A stretch of 64,000 nucleotides of DNA from Shewanella woodyi ATCC 51908 (GTDB taxonomy: Bacteria > Pseudomonadota > Gammaproteobacteria > Enterobacterales > Shewanellaceae). Position numbers and translations under genes: made by a program. The notes under the pieces are model-generated. The model saw only the letters and a list, made by a program, of their open reading frames with translations. It was not told the DNA's origin and did no database searches. The stretch covers positions 1,426,001 to 1,490,000 of the forward strand of contig NC_010506.1 in NCBI RefSeq assembly GCF_000019525.1, written 5' to 3'. Below are positions 28,953-38,248 of the stretch, in pieces. Within the stretch, counting starts at the first letter, position 1. Each line of letters opens with the position of its first letter.

Positions 28953-29027
28953 TTGGGCCAGCGCTGCTGGCCCAAGTTCCACCTCTCGTTAAAAATTGCC
29001 GAAGGTGCCACTGATATGTGGCGCCTT
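28953..29027 (+). promoter_or_regulatory. Two intercistronic hairpins between potF and potG
   Basis: Hairpin 1 is TTGGGCCAGC / GCTGGCCCAA with a 3-base loop (28953-28975). Hairpin 2 is AAGGTGCCAC / GTGGCGCCTT with a 6-base loop and one G-T pair (29002-29027). Neither has a strong T-tract. By analogy with other ABC operons they may protect potF mRNA or attenuate potGHI, giving an excess of binding protein. Confidence 0.6.
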
Positions 29028-29042
29028 TAGTGGAGAAGTATT

Positions 29043-30179
29043 ATGACTACCACCTCAAGCGTCACCAATAAACCAACAACAAAGACGCCAGGAAAAGTCC
29101 TGCTTAAAATAGAGCGGGTCAGTAAGTTATTTGATGATGTTCGCGCTGTCGATGATGTGTCGCTAGACATCAATCAAGGGGAGATTTTTGCACTGCTGGG
29201 AGGCTCAGGTTCTGGCAAGTCTACCTTGCTGCGTATGCTGGCAGGTTTTGAGAAACCCTCTGAGGGACGTATCTATCTCGACGGTGTCGATATCACAGAT
29301 ATGCCGCCACACGAGCGACCGATAAACATGATGTTTCAATCCTATGCGCTGTTTCCTCATATGTCGGTTGAGCAGAATATCGCCTTCGGTTTAAAGCAAG
29401 ATAAGTTACCTAAAGATGAGATCGCCGCTCGCGTGGCTGAGATGCTCAAACTGGTGCATATGGAGGAGTACGCTAAGCGTAAACCTGCTCAGTTATCTGG
29501 CGGTCAGCGTCAACGTGTCGCATTGGCGCGCTCTTTAGCAAAGCGGCCAAAATTACTGCTACTCGATGAGCCTATGGGGGCTCTGGATAAAAAACTGAGA
29601 ACTCAGATGCAGCTTGAGGTCGTCGATATTCTTGAGGCTGTCGGCGTGACTTGCGTCATGGTGACCCATGATCAGGAGGAGGCGATGACCATGGCTGAGC
29701 GTATCTCCATTATGAATGAGGGCTGGATAGCACAGACTGGCTCGCCGATGGATATCTATGAGAGTCCTTCGTCACGAATGGTGGCTGAATTTATTGGTTC
29801 TGTGAACCTCTTTGAGGGGGAGATAGTGGTTGATGTGGCGGATCACGCCATCATACAGTCGCCCAATCTTGAAACTAAGTTCTATATTGGTCACGGGGTA
29901 TCGACCAATGTGGAAGATAAGACAGTTTGGTTAGCAGTGAGACCTGAGAAAGCGCGTATTAGTCGTGAACAGCCAGAGAATGAATACAACTGGTGCCAAG
30001 GCGTGGTTGAAGATATTGCCTACCTTGGTGGGATCTCAGTCTATTACATTCGTCTGACTAATAATCAGGTGATCCAATCTGTGATGACTAACCGTGATAG
30101 ACGCTCAGATCCTCCTACATGGGAAGATAAGGTCTTCATCAGTTGGGAGGCCACCAGCGGAGTGGTCCTCAGATCATAG
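29043..30179 (+). CDS. potG: Putrescine ABC transporter ATPase
   Basis: A 378-residue ATP-binding subunit. Walker A is GGSGSGKST (about residues 53-61), the Q-loop is MMFQSYALFPHM, the ABC signature is LSGGQRQRVALARS, Walker B is LLLLDEPMGALD and the switch histidine is in VMVTHDQEE. A C-terminal TOBE-type domain from about residue 290 is usual for PotA/PotG. GGAGAAG precedes the ATG. potH begins 11 bases after the stop. Confidence 0.93.
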   Translation: MTTTSSVTNKPTTKTPGKVLLKIERVSKLFDDVRAVDDVSLDINQGEIFALLGGSGSGKSTLLRMLAGFEKPSEGRIYLDGVDITDMPPHERPINMMFQSYALFPHMSVEQNIAFGLKQDKLPKDEIAARVAEMLKLVHMEEYAKRKPAQLSGGQRQRVALARSLAKRPKLLLLDEPMGALDKKLRTQMQLEVVDILEAVGVTCVMVTHDQEEAMTMAERISIMNEGWIAQTGSPMDIYESPSSRMVAEFIGSVNLFEGEIVVDVADHAIIQSPNLETKFYIGHGVSTNVEDKTVWLAVRPEKARISREQPENEYNWCQGVVEDIAYLGGISVYYIRLTNNQVIQSVMTNRDRRSDPPTWEDKVFISWEATSGVVLRS

Positions 30180-30190
30180 GAGGGCATAGT

Positions 30191-31096
30191 ATGAAAAAGC
30201 CACTCACGTTTAAACTGCCCAAGGGGCAATGCTGGACCATAGGGGTTCCCTATTTCTGGCTACTGTTATTCTTCGCACTTCCCTTTGCTATTGTCCTTAA
30301 GATCAGTCTGTCGACAGCAGCCATCTCTATTCCACCTTATGAATCGCTATTTAACTATGCCGATGAGTCGCTGCAGATCTTGCTGAACTTAGGCAATTAT
30401 CTGCTGATCTTCGATGACTCGCTCTACTTGTACGCTTACTTAGGCTCATTGAAGATGGCCTTTATCACCACCTTAGGCTGCCTCTTGATTGGTTATCCGA
30501 TGGCCTACGCCATTGCCAGAGCGCCTAAGGAGAAGCAGACCTTGTTGATTCTGTTGGTGATGCTACCTTCATGGACTTCGTTTCTTATTCGTGTGTACGC
30601 CTGGATGGGGATCTTGAGTAACAATGGGGTCATTAATAATATTCTGCTCTGGTCTGGTGTTATCTCTGAGCCAATCCAGATGCTGAATACCAATTTTGCC
30701 GTCTATATCGGGATTATCTACAGTTACCTGCCGTTTATGATTCTACCTCTCTATGCGACCTTGTCTCAACTCGATGGCAGCTTGCTTGAGGCTGCATCAG
30801 ATTTAGGCTCACGCTCCCTAAATACCTTCTGGAAAATCACGCTGCCTCTTTCTAAAGGTGGGGTGATAGCTGGCTCTATGTTGGTGTTTATCCCTGTGGT
30901 GGGTGAGTTTGTGATCCCTGAGTTACTGGGTGGTCCAGATTCTCTGATGATAGGTAAAGTACTGTGGCAGGAGTTCTTCAATAACCGAGATTGGCCTGTG
31001 GCCTCTGCACTGGCGATTGTGATGTTAGGTTTGCTGATTATCCCTATCACTCTATTCCATCGTTACCAATCTAGAAGCATGGAGAAAGAGGTATGA
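30191..31096 (+). CDS. potH: Putrescine ABC transporter permease
   Basis: A 301-residue inner-membrane permease with about six helices and the binding-protein-dependent transport EAA loop (LLEAASDLGSRSLNTFWKITLPL, near residues 197-219) that contacts the ATPase. The ATG at 30191 is preferred because AGGAGGG lies just before it; upstream in-frame codons overlap potG. It overlaps potI by four bases (ATGA), which implies coupled translation. Confidence 0.93.
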   Translation: MKKPLTFKLPKGQCWTIGVPYFWLLLFFALPFAIVLKISLSTAAISIPPYESLFNYADESLQILLNLGNYLLIFDDSLYLYAYLGSLKMAFITTLGCLLIGYPMAYAIARAPKEKQTLLILLVMLPSWTSFLIRVYAWMGILSNNGVINNILLWSGVISEPIQMLNTNFAVYIGIIYSYLPFMILPLYATLSQLDGSLLEAASDLGSRSLNTFWKITLPLSKGGVIAGSMLVFIPVVGEFVIPELLGGPDSLMIGKVLWQEFFNNRDWPVASALAIVMLGLLIIPITLFHRYQSRSMEKEV

Positions 31097-31920
31097 GTAA
31101 CAGATTAAAGAAGATGAGCTTCTCGACCATCATGCTCTGGGCTGGAATGTTTTTTCTCTATGCGCCGATGTTTATCTTAGTTATCTACTCATTTAACGAG
31201 TCGAAACTGGTCACCGTTTGGGGCGGTTTTTCACCTAAGTGGTATGGTGAGCTGTTTCGGGATCAACAGATATTAGATGCAGTATGGACCAGCTTGCGAG
31301 TTGCTTTTTTTGCCTCCACCATGGCGGTGATATTGGGCACCATGGCGGCCTTTGTGATGACGCGATTTAAGCGCTCATGGGGCAAGATGACCCTGTCTAA
31401 TATGATCACCGCGCCGCTGGTTATGCCTGAAGTGATCACGGGTCTGTCGTTACTGCTGCTCTTTGTGCATATGGCCGATCTATTTGGCTGGCCGGCTGAG
31501 CGAGGCATGTTAACGGTATGGATAGCCCACTCCACTTTCTGCGCTGCGTATGTGGCAGTGGTGGTATCGGCAAGGTTGCGTGAGCTTGACCAGTCGATTG
31601 AGGAGGCAGCTCAAGATTTAGGTGCAACCCCTCTTAAGACCTTTTTCTATATCACAGTGCCTATGATAACGCCCTCACTGATGGCGGGTTGGTTACTCTC
31701 ATTTAGTCTATCACTGGATGATTTAGTGATTGCCAGCTTTGCCTCGGGACCTGGCGCGACGACGTTGCCTATGGTGGTGTTCTCGTCAGTACGTATGGGG
31801 GTTTCACCTAAGATTAATGCGCTGGCGACCTTGATCATTTTGACTGTCTCCTTAATCGCATTTATCTCTTGGTATTTTGCAAGGCGCAGCGAAAAGAAGA
31901 GTTTACCGCCAGCAATGTAG
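31093..31920 (+). CDS. potI: Putrescine ABC transporter permease
   Basis: A 275-residue second permease subunit, PotI/PotC type. It has about six helices and an EAA loop (IEEAAQDLGATPLKTFFYITVPM, near residues 176-198). It pairs with PotH to form the channel. Start overlaps the potH stop. Confidence 0.93.
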   Translation: MSNRLKKMSFSTIMLWAGMFFLYAPMFILVIYSFNESKLVTVWGGFSPKWYGELFRDQQILDAVWTSLRVAFFASTMAVILGTMAAFVMTRFKRSWGKMTLSNMITAPLVMPEVITGLSLLLLFVHMADLFGWPAERGMLTVWIAHSTFCAAYVAVVVSARLRELDQSIEEAAQDLGATPLKTFFYITVPMITPSLMAGWLLSFSLSLDDLVIASFASGPGATTLPMVVFSSVRMGVSPKINALATLIILTVSLIAFISWYFARRSEKKSLPPAM

Positions 31921-31962
31921 TGAACATATATTTCCATGTGGAATATGGTGAGTAAAAATAAG

Positions 31963-31997
31963 CGTCATAACAAGATGTATAACCCCTTGTTATGACG
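31963..31997 (+). promoter_or_regulatory. Intercistronic hairpin between potI and puuB paralogue 2
   Basis: CGTCATAACAAG / CTTGTTATGACG is a 12-bp perfect stem with an 11-base loop. No T-tract on the plus strand; probably an mRNA processing or stabilising hairpin, or a weak terminator. Confidence 0.5.
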
Positions 31998-32029
31998 TCA
32001 GACTGAACAATTAACAGTAGGTGAAGGTT

Positions 32030-33316
32030 ATGACAAGCGTACCTCATGCAGCTTCCTATTACGCGGCATCGGCTAATGACAAAGTAGAGCGGGCTCTACT
32101 CGCCGACAATATTGAGTCTGATGTTTGTATTATTGGTGCCGGATACACGGGCCTATCGACAGCAATCCATCTGTTAGAGTTGGGTTTTAGTGTCACTATA
32201 CTTGAAGCCGCCAGAATTGGTTGGGGAGCATCTGGCCGCAATGGCGGACAGATAGTTAACAGCTTTAGCCGCGATATCGACTCCATCGAAAAAACCGTGG
32301 GCGTTGAAAATGGCAAACTGTTTGGCGAAATGGCCTTCGAAGGCTCTAAGATCATTAAAGGGCTAATTAACAAATACCAAATTCAGTGTGACCTAAAAGA
32401 TGGTGGCGTTTTTGCTGCCATTAACCCGAAGCAGATGGGGCACCTTGAGGCACAAAAGTCTCTATGGGAGAAGCACGGGCATATGGGACACCTTGAGTTA
32501 CTTGATGGCCAAGGGATCCGCAATGTGGTAGGCACTGAGCGTTATGTTGGCGGCCTACTTGATAAGAGTGGTGGTCATATTCATCCCCTCAATCTTGCAT
32601 TAGGAGAGGCGGCTGCAGTTGAATCTTTGGGGGGCAAGATATTTGAAGACTCTGCCGTGATCCGCGTCGATCAAGGTGATAATCCTCTGGTCCATACGGC
32701 TAAAGGCTCGGTGAAAGCGAAATTTGTGGTGGTGGCAGGTAACGCCTACCTCAATGGTTTGATGCCTGAGCTGCAAGCGAAATCCATGCCTTGTGGAACC
32801 CAAGTGTTAACCACTGAGCCATTAAGTGATGAACTGGCCAATAGCTTGTTGCCACAGGACTACTGCGTTGAAGATTGTAACTATCTGTTGGATTACTTTA
32901 GGTTGTCTGGTGATAAGCGTCTTATCTATGGTGGCGGTGTGGTCTATGGGGCGCGAGATCCCGCTGATATCGAGGCGATTATTCGCCCTAAGATGTTAGA
33001 AACCTTTCCACAGCTTAACGATGTGAAGATAGATTTTACCTGGACAGGTAACTTTCTACTGACTCTGTCGCGTTTGCCGCAAGTTGGACGTATTGGCGAT
33101 AATATCTATTACTCCCAAGGTTGTAGCGGCCACGGTGTGACTTACACTCATCTTGCTGGAAAGATTTTGGCCGAGGCGATAAAGGGTCAAGCGACTCGCT
33201 TCGATGCATTTGCGAGTCTCCCTCACTATCCTTTCCCTGGCGGTCATATGTTTAAGGTGCCATTTAGTGCAATTGGCGCTTGGTATTACACCATGAGAGA
33301 CAAGTTCGGGATCTGA
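32030..33316 (+). CDS. puuB: Gamma-glutamylputrescine oxidase
   Basis: A 428-residue FAD-dependent oxidase of the PuuB/DAO family. VCIIGAGYTGLSTAIHL lies at about residues 35-51, GWGASGRNGGQIVNS at about residues 66-80, and GGHIHPLNLALGEAA and CSGHGVTYTHLAGKI are later. It oxidises gamma-glutamylputrescine to gamma-glutamyl-gamma-aminobutyraldehyde. Its length matches E. coli PuuB and it follows potI in the same direction, so it is the likelier true PuuB. ATG at 32030 is preferred (AGGT 7 bases upstream) over an in-frame GTG three codons before. The paralogue at 22666 shares all motifs. Confidence 0.87.
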   Translation: MTSVPHAASYYAASANDKVERALLADNIESDVCIIGAGYTGLSTAIHLLELGFSVTILEAARIGWGASGRNGGQIVNSFSRDIDSIEKTVGVENGKLFGEMAFEGSKIIKGLINKYQIQCDLKDGGVFAAINPKQMGHLEAQKSLWEKHGHMGHLELLDGQGIRNVVGTERYVGGLLDKSGGHIHPLNLALGEAAAVESLGGKIFEDSAVIRVDQGDNPLVHTAKGSVKAKFVVVAGNAYLNGLMPELQAKSMPCGTQVLTTEPLSDELANSLLPQDYCVEDCNYLLDYFRLSGDKRLIYGGGVVYGARDPADIEAIIRPKMLETFPQLNDVKIDFTWTGNFLLTLSRLPQVGRIGDNIYYSQGCSGHGVTYTHLAGKILAEAIKGQATRFDAFASLPHYPFPGGHMFKVPFSAIGAWYYTMRDKFGI

Positions 33317-33358
33317 TAACTTCATTTATACAAGTTTAACTGCTTTTATTTCTGCCAA

Positions 33359-33381
33359 TGCCACCCCTAAAAAGGGTGGCA
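33359..33381 (+). terminator. Hairpin after puuB paralogue 2
   Basis: TGCCACCC / GGGTGGCA 8-bp stem with a 7-base loop, 42 bases after the stop. The following tail is not T-rich, so function as a terminator is uncertain. Confidence 0.45.
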
Positions 33382-33496
33382 ATATCCTCTATCCCACTGT
33401 TTATCGCCTCTGCCTCATTTAATCTTGGATCGTATTGAAAGTTACCAATAATCTTGCCTATAGATGAGTACAAAAAATCACCCATTTTGTTTTAAA

Positions 33497-33510
33497 TTAA
33501 TGTACATTAA
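33497..33510. promoter_or_regulatory. 14-bp palindrome before the 2-oxoacid oxidoreductase operon
   Basis: TTAATGTACATTAA is a perfect palindrome 41 bases before the first ATG of the operon. Its size and place fit a dimeric repressor operator; the regulator is unknown. Confidence 0.4.
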
Positions 33511-33551
33511 ATAGACAAGGTAAAATTATACCCATCAGTATTAAGGTTGTT

Positions 33552-35348
33552 ATGTTGAAAAAAACAGATACCTCTAATTTCCGATACTTTCTCAACGTGG
33601 TTGATTGTCAACAAGCCTGCCCCGCCCACACTCCAGTTCCAGAATATATTCGCCTTATCTCAGATAGAAAATACACTGAATCCTATATGCTCAATTGGGA
33701 GTCGAATGTTTTTCCCGGCATCTTAGGGCGTGTTTGTGACCGTCCCTGTGAGCCTGCGTGTCGTCGGGGACGAGTGGAGGAGGAACCTGTTGCTATCTGC
33801 CGTTTAAAACGAGTGGCGGCGGACAATAAGGAGGATATTAAGTCCTACCTTCCCATCATCCCTAGTGATAAAAATGGTAAACATATTGCCCTGATAGGCG
33901 CAGGCCCCGCCTCGTTAACCGTGGCCAGAGATCTACTGCCTATGGGGTATAAAATTACTCTGTTTGATAGGGAGGAAAAAGCAGGCGGCATGATGCGCAC
34001 TCAGATCCCAGCGTTTCGTTTACCGGAAACGGTACTCGAAGAGGAGCTGGATTTGATCCTCGATATGGGTTTGAAGACCTGTTTCGGAGAGGGCATTAGT
34101 AGCATGAAAAGCCTGCTAGATGAGAAGTACGACGCCATTTTTGTGGGAACGGGTGCTCCCCTTGGTCGAGAGTTAAAGATACCGGGCCGAGATGAAGCTG
34201 GTGATCATCTAAGCATAGGGATAGATTGGCTCTCGAGTGTGGCCTTCGGTCATACCAAAAAGATTGAGAAGCGGGTCATTGTCCTTGGTGGAGGTAACAC
34301 CGCCATGGATTGCTGTCGCACCGCGAGGCGTTTAGGCGGCAAACAGGTCAAGGTGGTGGTTCGATCGAGTTTAGAGGCGATGAAAGCCTCTCCTTGGGAG
34401 AAAACCGATGCGATGGCTGAGGATGTCGAACTTATCGGTAACCATAAGCCGCTTGAGTTTGTGATGCGAGAGGGCAAGTTTGTTGGCGTCTTATTTGAGG
34501 AGGTGCAGTCTCACTATGACGATGATGGTAAGCGCACCTTGATTGATACCGGCAACACTGTGCTGATGGAGTGTGACAAGGTCTTGATCGCTATCGGCCA
34601 AGACACAGCTTTTCCTTGGATTGAGCGTGATATTGGCATCGACTTTAATCAATGGGACCAACCAGTATTAGAGGAGGCCTCCCTTCAAGCCAGTATCCCT
34701 AAGCTCTTCTTTGGTGGCGATGCGGCTTTTGGTCCTAAAAATATCATTACTGCGGTTGCTCATGGTCATAAAGCGGCTATCTCAATTGACCTTTTTTGTC
34801 AGGGTAAAGATCCTGTTGCAGAGCGTCCAGTCAGTGACTTTAATCTTGTTAGTCAGAAGATGGGGATCCATGAGTGGAGCTACCATAACAAGATAAAGCA
34901 AGATGTTCGTTATGCTGTGCCCCATATGGACAGGAAGCAGGCCATTAAACAGTTAGCCAGCGAAGTGGAGCTTGGGTATGACGAGGAGATGGCGCTAGCA
35001 GAGGCCAGTCGCTGTCTTAATTGTGATATCCATACCGTGTTTAGCGAATCTATCTGTATTGAGTGCTCCGCCTGTGAAGATATCTGCCCAGTCGATTGCA
35101 TCAACTTTCTTAAGGTCGATGATGAGGTGGAGCAGGTGAGCGATGAGCGCGTGTTAAGTCAGCTCAGAGTGAGCGATATCAATCCCCAGCAGGAGATACT
35201 GATCTCCGCACCGTTAAAGACAGGTCAGCTGATGATTAAAGATGAGGATATGTGTCTTCATTGCGGTCTTTGCGCCGAGCGTTGCCCGACCGGGGCTTGG
35301 GATATGAAAAAATTCACCTTAAAAGATCTGAAGGCGACCATTCTATGA
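33552..35348 (+). CDS. FAD/NAD(P)-binding oxidoreductase with ferredoxin domains (KorC-like)
   Basis: A 598-residue fusion. The N-terminal domain has the GltD-type Fe-S cysteine pattern (CQQACPAHTPV, CDRPCEPACRRG). The middle has two dinucleotide folds (HIALIGAGPASLTVA about residue 118 and KRVIVLGGGNTAMDC about residue 240). The C-terminus has two 4Fe-4S motifs (CIECSACEDICPVDC and CLHCGLCAERCPTGAW). This is a glutamate-synthase-small-subunit/NfnB-like electron-transfer module. It overlaps the alpha-subunit gene by four bases (ATGA), so it probably links the KorAB enzyme to NAD(P). It is comparable in design to the NADP-linked 2-oxoglutarate oxidoreductase described in Azoarcus. Confidence 0.83.
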   Translation: MLKKTDTSNFRYFLNVVDCQQACPAHTPVPEYIRLISDRKYTESYMLNWESNVFPGILGRVCDRPCEPACRRGRVEEEPVAICRLKRVAADNKEDIKSYLPIIPSDKNGKHIALIGAGPASLTVARDLLPMGYKITLFDREEKAGGMMRTQIPAFRLPETVLEEELDLILDMGLKTCFGEGISSMKSLLDEKYDAIFVGTGAPLGRELKIPGRDEAGDHLSIGIDWLSSVAFGHTKKIEKRVIVLGGGNTAMDCCRTARRLGGKQVKVVVRSSLEAMKASPWEKTDAMAEDVELIGNHKPLEFVMREGKFVGVLFEEVQSHYDDDGKRTLIDTGNTVLMECDKVLIAIGQDTAFPWIERDIGIDFNQWDQPVLEEASLQASIPKLFFGGDAAFGPKNIITAVAHGHKAAISIDLFCQGKDPVAERPVSDFNLVSQKMGIHEWSYHNKIKQDVRYAVPHMDRKQAIKQLASEVELGYDEEMALAEASRCLNCDIHTVFSESICIECSACEDICPVDCINFLKVDDEVEQVSDERVLSQLRVSDINPQQEILISAPLKTGQLMIKDEDMCLHCGLCAERCPTGAWDMKKFTLKDLKATIL

Positions 35349-37174
35349 CTCTGTTCCAATCGATTAATGAATTTGTGGTGCGTTTTGCGAATACAAACGG
35401 GACAGGTTCGGCGAGTGCGAATAATATGTTTGCCAAAGCCATTATGCGTATGGGCCTGCCAGTAAGTGCTAAGAATATCTTCCCCTCTAACATACAGGGG
35501 ATGCCAACTTGGTTTGAGGTAAGGATCAGCGAGAAAGGCTTTTTGGGACGTCGTGATGGTGCACCTGAGCTGGTGGTCGCGATGAATGCTCAATCTATTG
35601 AGGAGGATATTCAATCTGTCCAGCCGGGCGGTTTTTTGCTCTATGATTCCAGCCGCATCTTGCCCCAGAGGTTGATGCGAAAAGAGATTAACTTTTTAGG
35701 CATGCCTATCTCAGATATCTGCCGCGCAGAGTACAGCGATCCCCGTCAACGTCAGCTGTTTAAAAATGTTATCTATGTGGGGGCGCTCGCTGCGCTACTT
35801 GATATCGATTTTCAGGTGCTTAAAGATCTCGTTTCAGACCAGTTTAAGGGCAAAGATAAGCTAATTCGGCCCAATATCTATGCTTTAGAGCTAGGTTTTG
35901 AGTTCGCCAATAAGCAGTTTTCTTGCCCTCTGCCAATCTGTGTGGAGAGGCGTGACTTGATAGGTGACAGGATCTTAGTTGATGGCAATACCGCTTCTGG
36001 TTTAGGGGCGGTTTATGGTGGCGCTACTGTGGTTGGCTGGTACCCGATCACGCCATCTACCTCTGTGATAGAGAAGTTTGCCTCCTACTGCCAGCGCTTA
36101 CGAATAGACCCAGCAAACGGGCAAAAAAACTATGCCATCGTGCAGGCTGAAGATGAGTTGTCTGCTATTGGTATTGCCATGGGAGGTGGCTGGAATGGTG
36201 CTAGGGCATTTACTGCCACCAGTGGGCCGGGGATCTCCTTGATGACAGAGTTTCTTGGTTTGGCTTATTTTGCTGAAATCCCTCTAGTGTTGATGAATGT
36301 GCAACGGGCTGGGCCTTCAACGGGGATGCCTACTCGAACTCAGCAATCGGACATGTTGACCTGTGCTTATGCCTCTCATGGTGACAGCAAGCAGGTATTG
36401 TTAATCCCATCAACTCCAAAGGAGTGTTTTGATTTTAGTGCTCAGGCATTTGATCTGGCCGATAGGCTACAGACACCGATCATTGTGATGACAGATCTCG
36501 ATATGGGGATGAATATTCACTTGAGTGATCCCTTTGGCTGGGATGATAAGCATGAGTACGATCTGGGTAAAGTATTGGATGCTGACGACTTAGAGAAGGC
36601 GAGTGACTTCGGTCGCTACTTAGATGTTGATGGTGATGGCGTATGTTATCGAACACTGCCGGGAACCCATCCGAATAAAGGTGCTTTCTTTACCCGAGGC
36701 ACCTCCCATAACGAGTATGCGGCTTACACAGAAAAGGGGGAGGATTACATCAAAAATATGGAGCGCTTAGAGCATAAGTTTGCCATGGGCGTTAAGCGAT
36801 TACCCGCCCCTGAAATTACCATCAATACCAAGGCTAAACGTGTTGGGCTTGTTTACTACGGCTCGACTGATGAGGCGATTCCTGAGGCGGTGAGTTTGCT
36901 CTGTGAGCAGGGAGTGAAAGTCAATACCTTAAGGATTAGAGCTTTTCCCTTCAGCCCTCAAGTGGCCAGTTTTATCAGCGAACATGACGGTGTGTTTGTG
37001 GTGGAGCAGAATCGAGATGGGCAGGTTAAGAAGCTATTGTGTAATGAGCTGACCATTGACCCTGCCTCCATGTGCGCGGTATTGCACTATGATGGCTTGG
37101 CTATCACTGGACAATTTATTGCTGAGTCAGTTCAAGCCCAGCTCTCAGTTCAAACCGATCAGGCTGCAGGATAA
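35345..37174 (+). CDS. korA: 2-oxoacid:acceptor oxidoreductase, fused gamma-alpha subunit
   Basis: A 609-residue protein with an N-terminal gamma-type domain (about residues 1-190) joined to an alpha domain. DGNTASGLGAVYGGATVVGWYPITPST (about residues 215-240) is the KorA signature, and QRAGPSTGMPTRTQQSD carries residues used for substrate and CoA handling. It oxidatively decarboxylates a 2-oxoacid to acyl-CoA together with the beta subunit. 2-Oxoglutarate is the likeliest substrate by resemblance, but branched-chain or aryl 2-oxoacids are possible. The start was set at the ATG overlapping the previous stop. The next gene begins 9 bases downstream. Confidence 0.83.
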   Translation: MTLFQSINEFVVRFANTNGTGSASANNMFAKAIMRMGLPVSAKNIFPSNIQGMPTWFEVRISEKGFLGRRDGAPELVVAMNAQSIEEDIQSVQPGGFLLYDSSRILPQRLMRKEINFLGMPISDICRAEYSDPRQRQLFKNVIYVGALAALLDIDFQVLKDLVSDQFKGKDKLIRPNIYALELGFEFANKQFSCPLPICVERRDLIGDRILVDGNTASGLGAVYGGATVVGWYPITPSTSVIEKFASYCQRLRIDPANGQKNYAIVQAEDELSAIGIAMGGGWNGARAFTATSGPGISLMTEFLGLAYFAEIPLVLMNVQRAGPSTGMPTRTQQSDMLTCAYASHGDSKQVLLIPSTPKECFDFSAQAFDLADRLQTPIIVMTDLDMGMNIHLSDPFGWDDKHEYDLGKVLDADDLEKASDFGRYLDVDGDGVCYRTLPGTHPNKGAFFTRGTSHNEYAAYTEKGEDYIKNMERLEHKFAMGVKRLPAPEITINTKAKRVGLVYYGSTDEAIPEAVSLLCEQGVKVNTLRIRAFPFSPQVASFISEHDGVFVVEQNRDGQVKKLLCNELTIDPASMCAVLHYDGLAITGQFIAESVQAQLSVQTDQAAG

Positions 37175-37183
37175 GGAGGCGCT

Positions 37184-38236
37184 ATGAGTTACATCAAACC
37201 ACAATTTAAGCACCCAAGACTGCAGGTCAATGATCTTGGCTTAACCCACAGAGATTATGAAGGCGCACTGTCCACCTTATGTGCAGGCTGTGGGCATGAC
37301 TCTATCACCTCTGCGGTTGCGCAGGCTTGTGCTGAACTCTCTCTGCCACCACATAAGATAGCTAAGTTATCAGGCATAGGTTGCTCCTCGAAAGCGCCCA
37401 CCTATTTTCTTAACAACGCCCATGGTTTTAATACTGTACATGGACGTATGCCTTCGGTTGCAACGGGGGCGAATATGGCCAATCGGGAGCTTATCTATCT
37501 TGGAATGTCCGGTGATGGCGATAGTGCCTCCATTGGATTTGGCCAGTTTGCCCATGTGGTCAGGCGCCGTTTAAACATGCTCTATATGGTGGCCAATAAC
37601 GGCGTATATGGTTTAACTAAGGGCCAGTTGGCAGCCACTGCTGAGCAGGGAATGAAGAGTAAATCCGGTGAGGCGAGTCTGTTTACTGATATTGACCTGT
37701 GTGTGAGTGCACTGCAGTTTGGCGCGACCTTTGTGGCGCGCAGTTTTTCCGGTGATAAGTCGCAATTGGTGCCCTTAATTAAGGCGGCGATTAGCCATAA
37801 GGGGTTTGCGTTTATTGATATCATCTCCCCCTGCGTGACCTTTAATAATAACCCCGATTCAAATCGCTCCTATGATTATGTCCATGATCATATTACCACT
37901 GCTGCGGTGGCAGATTTTGTGCCTGTTAAGCAGGAGATACGCTGCGAGAATGGCCAATCAGATAGCGAGGATATCTGCCTTCATGATGGATCCATTTTGC
38001 GTCTGTCGAGAATAGATGCCGATTATGATGCCCATGATCGTATCAAGGCGATGACAAAAATAGAGCAGTTAAAGTCGGAGGGGAAAATACTCACAGGCCT
38101 GATGTATATCGATCCAGAAGCCGATGATTATCATGAGATAAACGGCACATCTGATGCCCCACTAAACTCTTTAAAGCAGGAAACTCTCTGCCCCGGCAGC
38201 CATGTATTGAAAACCATCAATGAGAGCTTTAGGTAG
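37184..38236 (+). CDS. korB: 2-oxoacid:acceptor oxidoreductase, TPP-binding beta subunit
   Basis: A 350-residue thiamine-diphosphate-binding subunit. LCAGCGHDSI (about residues 32-41) and KLSGIGCSSKAP (about residues 61-72) carry Fe-S/TPP cysteines. VHGRMPSVATGANMAN and the TPP/Mg motif GDGDSASIGFGQ with VANNGVYGLTKGQ follow, as in KorB/PorB. There is no fused ferredoxin domain here, since the Fe-S clusters are supplied by the first gene. AAGGAGG precedes the ATG. It ends 12 bases from the convergent DUF6445 gene. Confidence 0.87.
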   Translation: MSYIKPQFKHPRLQVNDLGLTHRDYEGALSTLCAGCGHDSITSAVAQACAELSLPPHKIAKLSGIGCSSKAPTYFLNNAHGFNTVHGRMPSVATGANMANRELIYLGMSGDGDSASIGFGQFAHVVRRRLNMLYMVANNGVYGLTKGQLAATAEQGMKSKSGEASLFTDIDLCVSALQFGATFVARSFSGDKSQLVPLIKAAISHKGFAFIDIISPCVTFNNNPDSNRSYDYVHDHITTAAVADFVPVKQEIRCENGQSDSEDICLHDGSILRLSRIDADYDAHDRIKAMTKIEQLKSEGKILTGLMYIDPEADDYHEINGTSDAPLNSLKQETLCPGSHVLKTINESFR

Positions 38237-38248
38237 TAGAGAGCATCA

